DNA from: Darwinimomas sp963643215
GTDB lineage: Bacteria > Bacillota > Clostridia > Lachnospirales > Lachnospiraceae
Direction: 5' to 3'
Length of the DNA: 26,730 nucleotides
Assembly: GCA_963643215.1 (NCBI GenBank)
Contig: CAVIJY010000116.1
Coordinates: 1-26,730 of the forward strand
A program made the position numbers and the translations under genes. The stretch's first letter is position 1. The number at the start of each line of letters is the position of its first letter. Positions 15,644-23,473 of the stretch are shown piece by piece. The notes beneath the pieces were generated by a model that did no database searches, was not told the origin of the DNA, and was given only the letters and a program-made list of their open reading frames with translations.

Positions 15644-16660
15644 TTAGTTAGCGGAATCAGTGCTGCTGAAGTAAGAGCCGACCTCGATACGTACAATTCT
15701 CTCCTGATACAGGATCTTCGCTGCATGGGAAGCCTTCCAGCCGACGGTAGATCTCTGGTCCAGAGGATCAGCAGTACCGGCAGAGCCTCTCTGCTTGACG
15801 ATAACCTCCAGCGCCTCTGCAGACGGATCGATGATGCCGTATGCATCCTTTCCGAATACCGTCACAGCATAAACGCAAGCGTTCGATGCGCCAGCCGCCC
15901 AGATCTTCTGGGAAGCATCCTCAATGAAGCGTACTCCGTGCAGCTTTCCGATCTCGCCGTTGAAGATCTCGGAGGGCTGTGCGTACTTGTGAACATCCAG
16001 CCATCCGTCACACTCGCGAAGATCGTAAGCTACAGACGGATGGATGATTGCCACATAGTCGCCGTTGATAGTAGGAGCATGCTGTTTCTTGAGGAATGTG
16101 AATGCCTGGTTGACCAGTGTAGTGGTGATGGTATCCGCTGCTGTCAGTGCTGCTCTCGATGTCTTTCCACCTCCATAGATTACATTGGTTCCGGTGCACA
16201 CCTCGTTTCTGGTGATGATATCCAGCGTATCGCCTGCCTGTGCTCCGTGTTCCTCGGTAACAAGGGAAATGATAGGATCGATGGCTTCCAGCTCCAGACG
16301 GTCAGATACAGTCGTGTAATCGCCGTACTGGTCGATGTCTGCCTCAATCTTGGTCATGTTGACCTTGCGTCCGTCCGGAGTCACGCCCTCAGTAAGAGGA
16401 GTCAGTGCCGGTGCGTAGGTGTCAATCTTTCTCCACTCAACCTTGTTGCCGCCGTTCTTGGGAAGGACCTGCTTCTGTCCGAACTGGTTGAAGTAATGCT
16501 CATTTCTCGCATTATCAAGCAGTGACGTGTTGTAGAAGGTCTTCATTTCCACAGACAGGTCGTTGCCGGTAGAGGCTGCTGTGGTTACGTTCGTGTTGGG
16601 CTGTCCAGCAAACAGCTGGAACATTGCTCTTGCTTCAGTTCTGTTCTTGTAAATTCTCAT
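15644..16660 (-). CDS. Major capsid protein, N4-gp56 family
   Basis: A 338-aa protein. The ATG at 16660 follows GAAGGAGACATC; an upstream extension to 16738 runs into the preceding gene and is rejected. Diagnostic N4-gp56-family segments are LSVEMKTFY (35-43), PKNGGNKVEWRK (67-78), TPLTEGVTPDG (87-97) and QYGDYTTVSDRLEL (111-124). The N-terminus contains AMFQLFA (12-18), which aligns with the Prp cleavage motif LNLQFFA of ribosomal protein L27, so the mature capsid protein may start at about residue 18 or 19. It forms the icosahedral shell. It lies downstream of portal, protease and scaffold, as in other phages. Confidence 0.93.
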   Translation of the reverse strand: MRIYKNRTEARAMFQLFAGQPNTNVTTAASTGNDLSVEMKTFYNTSLLDNARNEHYFNQFGQKQVLPKNGGNKVEWRKIDTYAPALTPLTEGVTPDGRKVNMTKIEADIDQYGDYTTVSDRLELEAIDPIISLVTEEHGAQAGDTLDIITRNEVCTGTNVIYGGGKTSRAALTAADTITTTLVNQAFTFLKKQHAPTINGDYVAIIHPSVAYDLRECDGWLDVHKYAQPSEIFNGEIGKLHGVRFIEDASQKIWAAGASNACVYAVTVFGKDAYGIIDPSAEALEVIVKQRGSAGTADPLDQRSTVGWKASHAAKILYQERIVRIEVGSYFSSTDSAN

Positions 16661-16685
16661 GATGTCTCCTTCAGTTAGCGCAGAG

Positions 16686-17588
16686 CTAGCGGAAGGTGAT
16701 TCTCTCCCCTCGCTGCGCCCTGCGAATATAATCCGCACGTTGCTCTGCGGTAAGCTTGGAAGGATCGATACTGGAGGATCTGCCTGCCCCCTGTCCCTGC
16801 ATGCCGTTCTCAGCCGGCCTCTTGGAACCGCTCTGAATAGCTCTGGAGATCTGGGAGTTGGTACGCTGTACCGCGTACTGCATCGCGCCAGACATAATCT
16901 CGTCCATGTGTACAGCTTTGTAGGCCTTTTCTACAGCGTGCGCTGGATCAGATCCCTTGAAGAATGCAAGCTGGTGTCCAAATTCCGGATTCTCCATCTC
17001 GGTTGCAAAATCGAGACCGGGGAACTCCGACTGAAGCTGTCTTGCCTGCTCCTCCATTGCCGCCCAATAGCGGTTGTTCTCCTCCTGCGACTGTCGCTGT
17101 CTGAGTGCTGCGTTCTCACGCTCCAAGGCCTTCATCTGCTTGAGCTCTTCAACAGGCATGCCCTTCTTGAAGGCTTCCTGCTCATACTGCTCATTGTCGT
17201 CCAGATAGGCTCTGTTCAGCGCTTCCAGCGGAATACTTCCGTCCGCATTCGGACTGATTCCGTATTTCTTCGCCAGGCCTCGGACCACAGGATCAAGCAG
17301 GTTGTGCTGTGTAGACTGGGTTTTGAACCGTTTGTTAACAGCGCTCTGTACCGCTTTGCCGTACTCCTTCTTGTACTTGCCGCTTATCAGAGATTCCCAA
17401 GTTTCCTCGGCAGGCTCCTGATTCTCGCCTGTTGCAGTTGCGGACTGCTCTGCAGTGCCTCCGGTAGCTACTCCTTCAGTTCCTGCATTTCCAGCTGTGG
17501 TGGCAGCGTCACCTGTGGAGATGTCTCCACCTGCTGCAGCTCCTTCCTCTCCAAAGAACTGGAGATCAAAGAGGTTTGTATAGGACAT
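16686..17588 (-). CDS. Capsid scaffolding-like protein with L27-like N-terminus
   Basis: A 300-aa protein with AGGAGGACAC before ATG. The N-terminus has NLFDLQFFGEE (5-15), close to the L27 motif LNLQFFA cut by Prp. An Ala/Gly/Thr-rich acidic linker (about 16-60) follows, then helical, Glu/Gln-rich sequence with a likely coiled coil at about 145-190 (ELKQMKALERENAALRQRQ) and a basic Arg-rich C-terminus, as expected for a scaffold that contacts capsid subunits. It sits directly upstream of the major capsid gene and after the Prp-like gene. The scaffold role is inferred from composition and position. Confidence 0.8.
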   Translation of the reverse strand: MSYTNLFDLQFFGEEGAAAGGDISTGDAATTAGNAGTEGVATGGTAEQSATATGENQEPAEETWESLISGKYKKEYGKAVQSAVNKRFKTQSTQHNLLDPVVRGLAKKYGISPNADGSIPLEALNRAYLDDNEQYEQEAFKKGMPVEELKQMKALERENAALRQRQSQEENNRYWAAMEEQARQLQSEFPGLDFATEMENPEFGHQLAFFKGSDPAHAVEKAYKAVHMDEIMSGAMQYAVQRTNSQISRAIQSGSKRPAENGMQGQGAGRSSSIDPSKLTAEQRADYIRRAQRGERITFR

Positions 17589-17613
17589 GTGTCCTCCTTT
17601 CTTTTCTGCGATA

Positions 17614-17623
17614 GGTCGCGACC
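17614..17623. other. Perfect 10-bp palindrome upstream of scaffold gene
   Basis: GGTCGCGACC is a perfect palindrome in the 69-base gap between the Prp-like and scaffold genes, about 26 bases upstream of the scaffold start. A TTGACG lies upstream on the minus strand near 17645-17650, but there is no good -10. It may be an operator, or it may be chance. Confidence 0.25.
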
Positions 17624-17657
17624 CTTTTATTCAATGATGGCACATCGTCAAGTCTTG

Positions 17658-17993
17658 CTATACCCCACCATTGCTTTGCTCTGTTTCTGTCACAGAGACA
17701 TATTCTGGAAAGGCGAATGCTACATCCTTTAGGCCGGTCAAAACCGTTTCGAACGCCTCCATGGCATGCTTGCCGCTTGCCGATATGAGCATCCTGCCGT
17801 GCTCCTTGTCCGCGTAAACGTCGTAGCAGGCCGTTTCTGTCGTATCCATGACTCTGGCCGATAGAGTGCAGGCAAGAGCAGACACCGCCGCACAGACGAT
17901 GTCTGCTCCCTTCTCTGCATATCCTGCATGGCCATCCACCTTTAGGTAGAAGAAGTCATGTTCTGGTTTCGTGAAATATGTGATCTTCGTCAT
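17658..17993 (-). CDS. prp: Prp-like cysteine protease (ribosomal L27/phage scaffold processing family)
   Basis: A 111-aa protein, the normal length for Prp (YsxB-type). The conserved signature is intact: GHAGYAEKGADIVCAAVSAL at 21-40, with the catalytic pair His22 and Cys34 at the usual positions. In Firmicutes, Prp removes the L27 N-terminus after a LQFF(A) motif, and related phages use the host enzyme for head proteins. Here the phage carries its own copy between portal and scaffold. The start overlaps the portal stop by 4 bases (ATGA). The adjacent scaffold-like and capsid proteins both have candidate target motifs at their N-termini, so a head-maturation role is likely. Confidence 0.9.
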   Translation of the reverse strand: MTKITYFTKPEHDFFYLKVDGHAGYAEKGADIVCAAVSALACTLSARVMDTTETACYDVYADKEHGRMLISASGKHAMEAFETVLTGLKDVAFAFPEYVSVTETEQSNGGV

Positions 17994-20179
17994 GAGGGAT
18001 TCGTCCTTTCTGCAGCCTGCTGTCTGGCTCCCTTGGTCACACTCGACTCTCCTGTGTAGCTCGTTGATGCTTTAGGCCTGTCCGTTGCCGCTGTCCCTGC
18101 AAAGCTTCCGACTGCTCCTTGCGCGTTCAAGTTGCCGTTGATCTGCGTTGCCATCTCGTCAGCAAAACCAACAGGTCCGCCAAGCTGCTCGACCATCTCG
18201 GCCATCTGGAGCATCTGCTGCTGCATCTGTAAGAGCTGCTGATACATCGTGCCGTTATTCTGAATCTTCTGTGTGATCTCGCTCTTGCCCTGGAAGTCCA
18301 TCATTGACATGCAGGCCAGTGCCTGGTCTGTGTACTGAGGGTTGAAGAATCCAGCGTTGTAGAACTGGATAGCAAGCTCATTCTGCGAGAGTCTGCTGTA
18401 GGAGGATGATTTCTCTGCCTCAACCTTCACATCGAACACCGGAAGCCGGTATCCCATGTCTACACCAAACTCCATACCCTGCTGTTGCGGCAGAAGCCCA
18501 GCATTTGAATATTCCGTGAACTCCTGCTGTCCGTCCTGTCCGATGATGCGGAACTGGCGCGGCATATCGTAGAACTGTCGGATCAGCTCGATCACAAAGG
18601 ACACCACCTGCTTGTGGGCCTCAAAGGATGTATTGATCTGGTCTCTTGATGTCTTGCCGGCGCTCTCCTGCATGGCAGCAATGGCAGATGCAGCAGTGAC
18701 TCCGGACTGTGTGCCGCCGTTTGTCACATCGTGGTTTCCGGCAGTCTCCTTCATCTCATCAATCTTGTACTGCAGGATGTTGATGTAGTTTGAGTTGATA
18801 AGCTGCGGCGTATCCACTACTCTCACGCTGTCCTGTCCCAGGTTGGTATCAGAATGTATGAGCAGGTTGTTGGGATTTGCAAATTCCTCCTCATTGATGC
18901 CGCCATCATTCCGGATGAAGAACCTTGGCGATGCCATGTACTGCATGTTCTTCTCAAAGCAGTTGTTGTAAATGTCTATGGACATCTGCGCATCCTTGCA
19001 GATATCGACAAAGCCGAAGCCTGCCAGCATTCCTGTTTCCGGGAAGAGAGTATCGAACACGAAAGGATACTTGCCATGGTCGTACAGGCCTCTCTCCGCC
19101 ATACTGAGGCCGGTTTCTACTGTCTGTACTACAGGAGACCCTGTGTACGTATCTGGTACTACCTGCTCCGCTGTGGGCCGCTCTGTGTCGTTCTCTGTCG
19201 CATACAGGACGATGTCATCTACGAACTTCACATAGTGGAGCTTGCCGCCCTTCTTGTAATACCAGTCGATCACAGCTGACTTTCCTGTGGTGTCCACTCT
19301 GTCGTCATAGATGTACTGCTTCTTGAGATTGCTTGCTCCTGCTCCCTTGAGCTTCTGTCTAAGCTCTGGATACTGTTCCTCTAGAACTTCGTTATCCACC
19401 AGCTCTACCGTGAATACATTTCTGCTCTTCTGGATATCCGTGATACCTGGCTCCCAGAAGATCGAGAGCAGATCCACCTGTTTGATAGAGATGTCTCCGA
19501 GGCCGTTGAGTGCTGACTGATCCCAGTACACGCCGAATACGCCGGTGCCGTGCTTTAGCTTGTACCAGATCTCATCGCTGTAGACGTTTCGGTATCCCAC
19601 TTGGTCCATGACTACAGGGATGATGGAAGAAAGCCGTGTTGCCTCCTCCACATCTCCTGACTCCCTTGGGAGGATATTGCTGTCTGGATAGTTGTCCATG
19701 AAGTCTGCATGCTTGGATATGATCGTATTGAAGAGCCACCCGGATGCCGGCTTCGGATCATTCATGTTGTCCGGGTTGCGCAGCAGATCCCAGTGTCTTC
19801 TCTTCCACCACAGCTCATTCTTGACGATGCGGTCCTCCAGATGCTGCCTGCCGCTCTTGTACTTCTGCAGTGTCTCTCTGGCCTTCTTGATCTGGTCTTT
19901 CCCAATGGCCTGCTGCATGGCCTCTTGCGGATAGTCCTTCCGTGGAGCGCCGCCCTGCGGCCCCTGCTGGCCCATGCCGCTTGGTGCTGCTCCTTGCTGC
20001 ATCTCCTGCTGTGCTCGCAGTTCCTCTGGCTGCGGTCCCATTCCTTTACCGTTGTAGCCCATCTCCGTCAGCTTGTCTGGTGTCGGCTGGTACGCAAAGG
20101 AATCATCGCTCCTGTTCTGGCCACCGAAGCGGCCCCTGGTGAATAGGTCCTGCTCCTGGCCTTGTATCCTGTTTGCCAT
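17990..20179 (-). CDS. Portal protein
   Basis: A 729-aa protein, close in length to P22-type portals, with AAGGAGGATAT before ATG. The early region (ELWWKRRHWDLLRNPDNMND, about 127-146) and the following segment on conserved Trp, Tyr and Asn positions are typical of podovirus-type portals. A C-terminal Gln-rich helix (QQLLQMQQQMLQMAEM) corresponds to the barrel region. It forms the dodecameric ring at the head vertex for DNA packaging and release. The gene lies 26 bases after the large terminase and overlaps the Prp-like gene by 4 bases, which fixes the order terminase, portal, protease, scaffold, capsid. Confidence 0.88.
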   Translation of the reverse strand: MANRIQGQEQDLFTRGRFGGQNRSDDSFAYQPTPDKLTEMGYNGKGMGPQPEELRAQQEMQQGAAPSGMGQQGPQGGAPRKDYPQEAMQQAIGKDQIKKARETLQKYKSGRQHLEDRIVKNELWWKRRHWDLLRNPDNMNDPKPASGWLFNTIISKHADFMDNYPDSNILPRESGDVEEATRLSSIIPVVMDQVGYRNVYSDEIWYKLKHGTGVFGVYWDQSALNGLGDISIKQVDLLSIFWEPGITDIQKSRNVFTVELVDNEVLEEQYPELRQKLKGAGASNLKKQYIYDDRVDTTGKSAVIDWYYKKGGKLHYVKFVDDIVLYATENDTERPTAEQVVPDTYTGSPVVQTVETGLSMAERGLYDHGKYPFVFDTLFPETGMLAGFGFVDICKDAQMSIDIYNNCFEKNMQYMASPRFFIRNDGGINEEEFANPNNLLIHSDTNLGQDSVRVVDTPQLINSNYINILQYKIDEMKETAGNHDVTNGGTQSGVTAASAIAAMQESAGKTSRDQINTSFEAHKQVVSFVIELIRQFYDMPRQFRIIGQDGQQEFTEYSNAGLLPQQQGMEFGVDMGYRLPVFDVKVEAEKSSSYSRLSQNELAIQFYNAGFFNPQYTDQALACMSMMDFQGKSEITQKIQNNGTMYQQLLQMQQQMLQMAEMVEQLGGPVGFADEMATQINGNLNAQGAVGSFAGTAATDRPKASTSYTGESSVTKGARQQAAERTNPS

Positions 20180-20205
20180 ATATCCTCCTTGATGCTGTGC
20201 TGCTC

Positions 20206-21600
20206 TTAATGCTTGTAGAATGTCCTGTGTGCCTTCGGCACTCGCTGATTCAAAGGATCATCGCCTCTAGGCATTGCCGCGATAGCCTCACGCGGCTTGA
20301 TCGGCCTGCCCATGCAGACATACCGCCATTCATCCGCGATGTGGTCCTCCAGATCCGAATTGAGATCTTCCACCTTGTGCTCGTCGTACTGCATAGCAGG
20401 TATGGTCCGAATGAAGTCCTTGCAGGTATTGAACACATAGAACATCGGTACGCCTTCCTCATCGAACTGCAGCCTGTAATGGCACTGCATCCAGCCGGTT
20501 ATTCGCTCATGGTCGCCTGGCTCAAAGTAGACCTGATGCCGGTCGGCCACATCCGCCACACTCTCGCCGCTCTCTGCATTCCATATGGCAGGATCTGCAA
20601 TGCGTCTGATCTTCCTGTGCTTTAGCAGCGGATGCTGCATCTCAATCTCATGGATATGCTTGAACTGCTCGTCTGGGGACATCCTGAGGCCTTCGTTTGG
20701 CTCTCCATTGCAGCCGTACCACTCCAAGATCCTGTACAGCCGCCCTTCGTAGTCCACCGCGTACCATGCAGCAGAGAATGGCTTTCGGTATCCGAAGTCG
20801 TAGCCCATCATGATGTTCCAGCCCGGAGGGATCGCGAATGGCTCGATGACATGCGTCCATTCCCTGTCGATGTAATGCTCCGGATCATCTCTGAATTCTT
20901 CGAAAAATGCCCCAGAGAGCGCTCCCCAGTCTCCGTCTAACCATGCCTTGCGCAGCTTTGCCGGCAGCGCTTCCAGGTGCTTTACATAGTCTGGATCTGC
21001 TGCCATGAGCGCTGTGTTGTCCGTAACCTTTGCCTGGATAAAGGAATAGTCCTCTGAGTCCTCGTAGTCCGTATACTTCCTGTCGATGAAGATCCGCCGA
21101 ATGTACTGATGCCCCACGCCGCCTGGATTGCAGGTGTAGTAGATCCGCTTTAGGGATACCGTATTGCCTCGGTTGCAGGCAGCGATGATCTTTAGCTCCT
21201 CCTCGGTCCACTGCGTAGCCTCGTCCACGAAGATCACATCCCACTCGATGCCCTGTGTCTTCACCTGCAGCTCTGGTTCCCTTTGAGCAAAAACAAACTC
21301 GATCACGCTGCCATTGATCGCCGTGAAGCGCTTCTCCTGCTTGCTGTATGTCCCAAGATGCGCTCCGACGAGTGCCGGGACCAGCGTTCGGATGTGGTTT
21401 TTCTCCAGATCCGGATAGGTCCGACGGAAGATAGCAATGCGGATGCCGGGATGATCCAGTATCAGATACTTTGCTTTGGTCTGTACCGCCCACGACTTTC
21501 CGCCGCCTCTGGCACCGCCGTAGCCCACAATCCTGTGGTGGTCCGCTAGGAACAGCTTCTGCTTCTCTGATGGGCGCTGCAGGATCATCTCAGCCGCCAT
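20206..21600 (-). CDS. terL: Terminase large subunit
   Basis: A 464-aa protein with GAAGGAG nine bases before ATG. The ATPase has a Walker A GGARGGGKS (28-36) and Walker B VIFVDEA (122-128, D126 and E127), followed by a coupling motif YTCNPGG (155-161). The nuclease half has the first acidic residue in MGYDFGY (D268) and a later ADPA segment. It packages the genome into the prohead, cutting DNA through the C-terminal RNase H-like nuclease. It overlaps the small terminase gene by 11 bases. Length and motifs are complete. Confidence 0.96.
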   Translation of the reverse strand: MAAEMILQRPSEKQKLFLADHHRIVGYGGARGGGKSWAVQTKAKYLILDHPGIRIAIFRRTYPDLEKNHIRTLVPALVGAHLGTYSKQEKRFTAINGSVIEFVFAQREPELQVKTQGIEWDVIFVDEATQWTEEELKIIAACNRGNTVSLKRIYYTCNPGGVGHQYIRRIFIDRKYTDYEDSEDYSFIQAKVTDNTALMAADPDYVKHLEALPAKLRKAWLDGDWGALSGAFFEEFRDDPEHYIDREWTHVIEPFAIPPGWNIMMGYDFGYRKPFSAAWYAVDYEGRLYRILEWYGCNGEPNEGLRMSPDEQFKHIHEIEMQHPLLKHRKIRRIADPAIWNAESGESVADVADRHQVYFEPGDHERITGWMQCHYRLQFDEEGVPMFYVFNTCKDFIRTIPAMQYDEHKVEDLNSDLEDHIADEWRYVCMGRPIKPREAIAAMPRGDDPLNQRVPKAHRTFYKH

Positions 21601-22084
21601 AGTCGTCTACTCCTTCGTACCGCACAATAACCTCTCTCGATTGCTGGACCTCTGGTGTCACGCCGTAGAACTCCGCATACTTGAGAGCTGCAGACAGCAT
21701 GTCGGAAGCCTTGGTGCGCTTCTCTCTTCTGGTTACCACTCCGTCACCGTCTGTCACTTCTACCGTGTCTCCCTTTTCTCCGCTTGCGATGGATGCTAGC
21801 ACCTCCAGCAGGAACGCCTTCGCCCTTGCTGCGTCATCAACAGCTTCCTCCTCGTCCTTGCGGACCTTCTCCCTGGCCTTCTCCTCGGATGCCCTGGACA
21901 GCTCCCTGTACCTATCCCCAACCTTTCCCTTCATAAGGGCGCTGGCCTTGCAGTCAATGGTGCTGTCCTTCATGTTCCCTGCATTGTATGCAGCCTTGTA
22001 GGCCTTCCGCTGGTTTCCTCCGTTCTTCAGAAGCTCCTGTATGAATTTTTCCTGTTTTGGTGTAAGATCCGCCATAACCTCCAT
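21590..22084 (-). CDS. terS: Terminase small subunit
   Basis: A 164-aa protein. The start region LTPKQEKFIQELLKNGGNQRKAYKAAY belongs to the Terminase_2/XtmA type, where an N-terminal helix-turn-helix binds the packaging site; the key stretch is split here as LTPKQEKFIQ and NQRKAYKAAY. A charged helical middle (EEKAREKVRKDEEEAVDD) mediates oligomerisation in this family. The ATG at 22084 has AGGAC close by; an alternative ATG at 22075 is preceded by GGAGG at a short distance. It is the first gene after the terminator at 22138-22163, so a late promoter probably lies in 22085-22137, though none is clear. Confidence 0.88.
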   Translation of the reverse strand: MEVMADLTPKQEKFIQELLKNGGNQRKAYKAAYNAGNMKDSTIDCKASALMKGKVGDRYRELSRASEEKAREKVRKDEEEAVDDAARAKAFLLEVLASIASGEKGDTVEVTDGDGVVTRREKRTKASDMLSAALKYAEFYGVTPEVQQSREVIVRYEGVDDYGG

Positions 22085-22137
22085 GTCCTATACACATCAT
22101 TGTGGCAATGCTGGAGGGCGCTTAATACCCCACCATG

Positions 22138-22163
22138 AGAAAAAGGCCGCGAAACCGCAGCCT
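22138..22163 (-). terminator. Rho-independent terminator ending the early block
   Basis: The minus strand reads AGGCTGCG GTTT CGCGGCCT then TTTTC: an 8-bp stem with one G-U pair, a 4-base loop and a U-tract. It starts at the stop codon of the 67-aa zinc protein and lies 54 bases before the small terminase start, separating early from packaging genes. Confidence 0.8.
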
Positions 22164-22366
22164 CATCTCCTTATGTCTCTCCATGATGCATCCTTGACCT
22201 GTCCGCACTTCCTGCAGTACAGCTGCACCCTTGTTCCCTGCATCGGAGACTTGGTGTATACCCTGATATACTGGTGCTCGCAGACCGGTGTGAAGATCCT
22301 TGGCGTGTCTGTTCTTACTGCACTTGATTCCATCACTAATACCGATTCCCTTCCGCCTTTATCCAT
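22163..22366 (-). CDS. Small zinc-binding-like protein
   Basis: A 67-aa protein with one candidate zinc site: C29, H31, C51 and C54 (CEH ... YCRKCG), similar to a zinc ribbon. It overlaps the DUF3310 gene by 31 bases; an alternative start is the ATG at 22333. No strong RBS is seen for either start. It is the last gene before the early-block terminator. No specific family is recognised. Confidence 0.6.
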   Translation of the reverse strand: MDKGGRESVLVMESSAVRTDTPRIFTPVCEHQYIRVYTKSPMQGTRVQLYCRKCGQVKDASWRDIRR

Positions 22367-22704
22367 CTAAGATCTTCTCTCGCGGCTTCAACCTGCTCGG
22401 TAAGCCTCTTGACTTCTGTGGTAAGCTCGGCTTTCTCTTCCATCAGCTCGTCTACTCCCTCCGGGATATCGCCCTGATACTCGTTTCTCATGTTGATCGC
22501 GTAGTCCAGGTACCATCTCGCCTTTAGCAGATCCTCTGTGCCGCCCTTGGATTCATGCCGGTACAGATACTTGAATGCATTGCAGATACAAAATCTTTCA
22601 ACAGCTTTCCATCCGAAGACCTCCTCCATTACATCGATGCATTCGAAGCTTTCGCTCTTGTAGTGCTCTGGATGGTCCACGTTCTTGAGTAGCTCCTCGT
22701 TCAT
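22336..22704 (-). CDS. DUF3310 family protein
   Basis: A 122-aa protein with AAAGGAAGAACG before ATG. The DUF3310 signature is clear: VDHPEHYKS (9-17), ECIDVMEEVFG (21-31), FCICNAFKYLYRH (38-50) and GGTEDLLKARWYL (54-66). A C-terminal coiled coil (about 85-115) is extra. Members are often labelled nucleotide kinase in phages, but the activity is not well established. The start overlaps the neighbouring Cys-rich gene by 4 bases. Confidence 0.88.
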   Translation of the reverse strand: MNEELLKNVDHPEHYKSESFECIDVMEEVFGWKAVERFCICNAFKYLYRHESKGGTEDLLKARWYLDYAINMRNEYQGDIPEGVDELMEEKAELTTEVKRLTEQVEAAREDLRWIKAEGNRY

Positions 22705-22964
22705 CGTTCTTCCTTTCCGTTTCTATACCTCTCGATATCGTCGAACGCCCTGTAGACCTCGCATCCCATGTAACACGCCTTGCAGAAGTCCATCATGTAC
22801 TCTCTCTTCTCTTGCTTGGTGGAGAAACACGATACAGTACTCTCTCCCACAAGCCCTGTGCCTCCTGCCAGATCTCCTCTGTCCTTGCACTTGATCTCCA
22901 GAGAGGTCTCCCTGTAGAAGTATGGGCACTTAACGTATGGATTCTTCTGGTACTGCGTAGGCAT
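22701..22964 (-). CDS. Cys-rich small phage protein
   Basis: An 87-aa protein with GGAGGTG upstream of ATG. Six Cys residues are spaced as VKCPYF, IKCKD, VSCFS, DFCKACYMGC, with a Tyr-rich C-terminal helix; this layout is common in small zinc-binding proteins of Firmicute phages. It overlaps the end of the 55-aa gene and, by 4 bases, the DUF3310 start. Function is unknown. Confidence 0.75.
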   Translation of the reverse strand: MPTQYQKNPYVKCPYFYRETSLEIKCKDRGDLAGGTGLVGESTVSCFSTKQEKREYMMDFCKACYMGCEVYRAFDDIERYRNGKEER

Positions 22965-23097
22965 CTCTTAGCACCTCCAACGCTGTCTCCAAGGCTGTGA
23001 TACGCCCAGAGGCCGGTATTACTACCAGCCCCAAGCGCATCTGTTCTGCCATGTCGTATAGCCACATCAATACTTCTTCATTGCTCATCCTTTTCAT
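22930..23097 (-). CDS. Small hypothetical phage protein
   Basis: A 55-aa protein if started at ATG 23097 (MKRMSNEEVLMWLYDMAEQM). An open frame back to 23193 exists, but it lies inside the zinc-finger gene and has no RBS. An ATG at 23088 is also possible. The sequence is amphipathic helical with VIPASGRITALETALEVLRD. Start and expression are uncertain. Confidence 0.4.
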   Translation of the reverse strand: MKRMSNEEVLMWLYDMAEQMRLGLVVIPASGRITALETALEVLRDAYAVPEESIR

Positions 23098-23263
23098 ACC
23101 TGCGATTCCATCGGCGTAAAACCTCATGCCTGGTGTATGCACAGCTCCTGCAGCGGCAGCGCGGATTTGTGCAGACAATGTAGGTTGTTCCATCCCCTGC
23201 GTTGTACCGGATCTCCGCCTTGCTGCCGCAGAATGGACACGGCCTTACTACCTCGCTACTCAT
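23078..23263 (-). CDS. Lar-like restriction alleviation zinc-finger protein
   Basis: A 61-aa protein. The start (MSSEVVRPCPFCGSKAEI) and second Cys cluster (IVCTNPRCRCRSC) match the short Lar-type CPFCG zinc proteins common in phages. Lar of Rac protects DNA from type I restriction; for this protein that role is only a family-level guess. The start lies inside the end of the membrane-protein gene. An ATG at 23278 is an alternative. GGTGAGG precedes the chosen start. Confidence 0.65.
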   Translation of the reverse strand: MSSEVVRPCPFCGSKAEIRYNAGDGTTYIVCTNPRCRCRSCAYTRHEVLRRWNRRYEKDEQ

Positions 23264-23453
23264 CATCCTCACCGCCATGGCAGCCGCCGCACCGGCAGTC
23301 CGCGGGGTCTTCTTTGAATCTTTCCATGGCTACGCGGTGCACAACGCGGCGCACAAGATAGCTGATCTTCCACTCATTGATCGCTACCTGCGTCATATTT
23401 CCTACTACCACTCCTGCTGCTACGCTGATAATGATTGTGATAATCTCTGCCAT
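23256..23453 (-). CDS. Small membrane protein with Cys-rich tail
   Basis: A 65-aa protein with AGGAGGAACAGCA before ATG. Residues 4-25 are one clear transmembrane helix (IITIIISVAAGVVVGNMTQV), followed by a basic segment and a Cys/Gly/acidic tail (CRCGGCHGGEDDE). It lies between SSB and the Lar-like gene. Function is unknown; a membrane anchor for a replication or exclusion factor is possible. Confidence 0.7.
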   Translation of the reverse strand: MAEIITIIISVAAGVVVGNMTQVAINEWKISYLVRRVVHRVAMERFKEDPADCRCGGCHGGEDDE

Positions 23454-23473
23454 TGCTGTTCCTCCTGTGGGCC

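Noticed and set aside
20250..21493. Minus-strand frames of 70 to 202 aa inside the large terminase gene
   Set aside because: They are alternative frames of a gene with clear Walker and nuclease motifs, rich in Arg/Ser and without RBS support.
17660..22136. Shared 12-mer ATACCCCACCAT at 17660-17671 and 22125-22136
   Set aside because: Two 12-base matches in 27 kb are expected by chance, and the first lies in the coding end of the Prp-like gene, so it is not evidence for a shared promoter.
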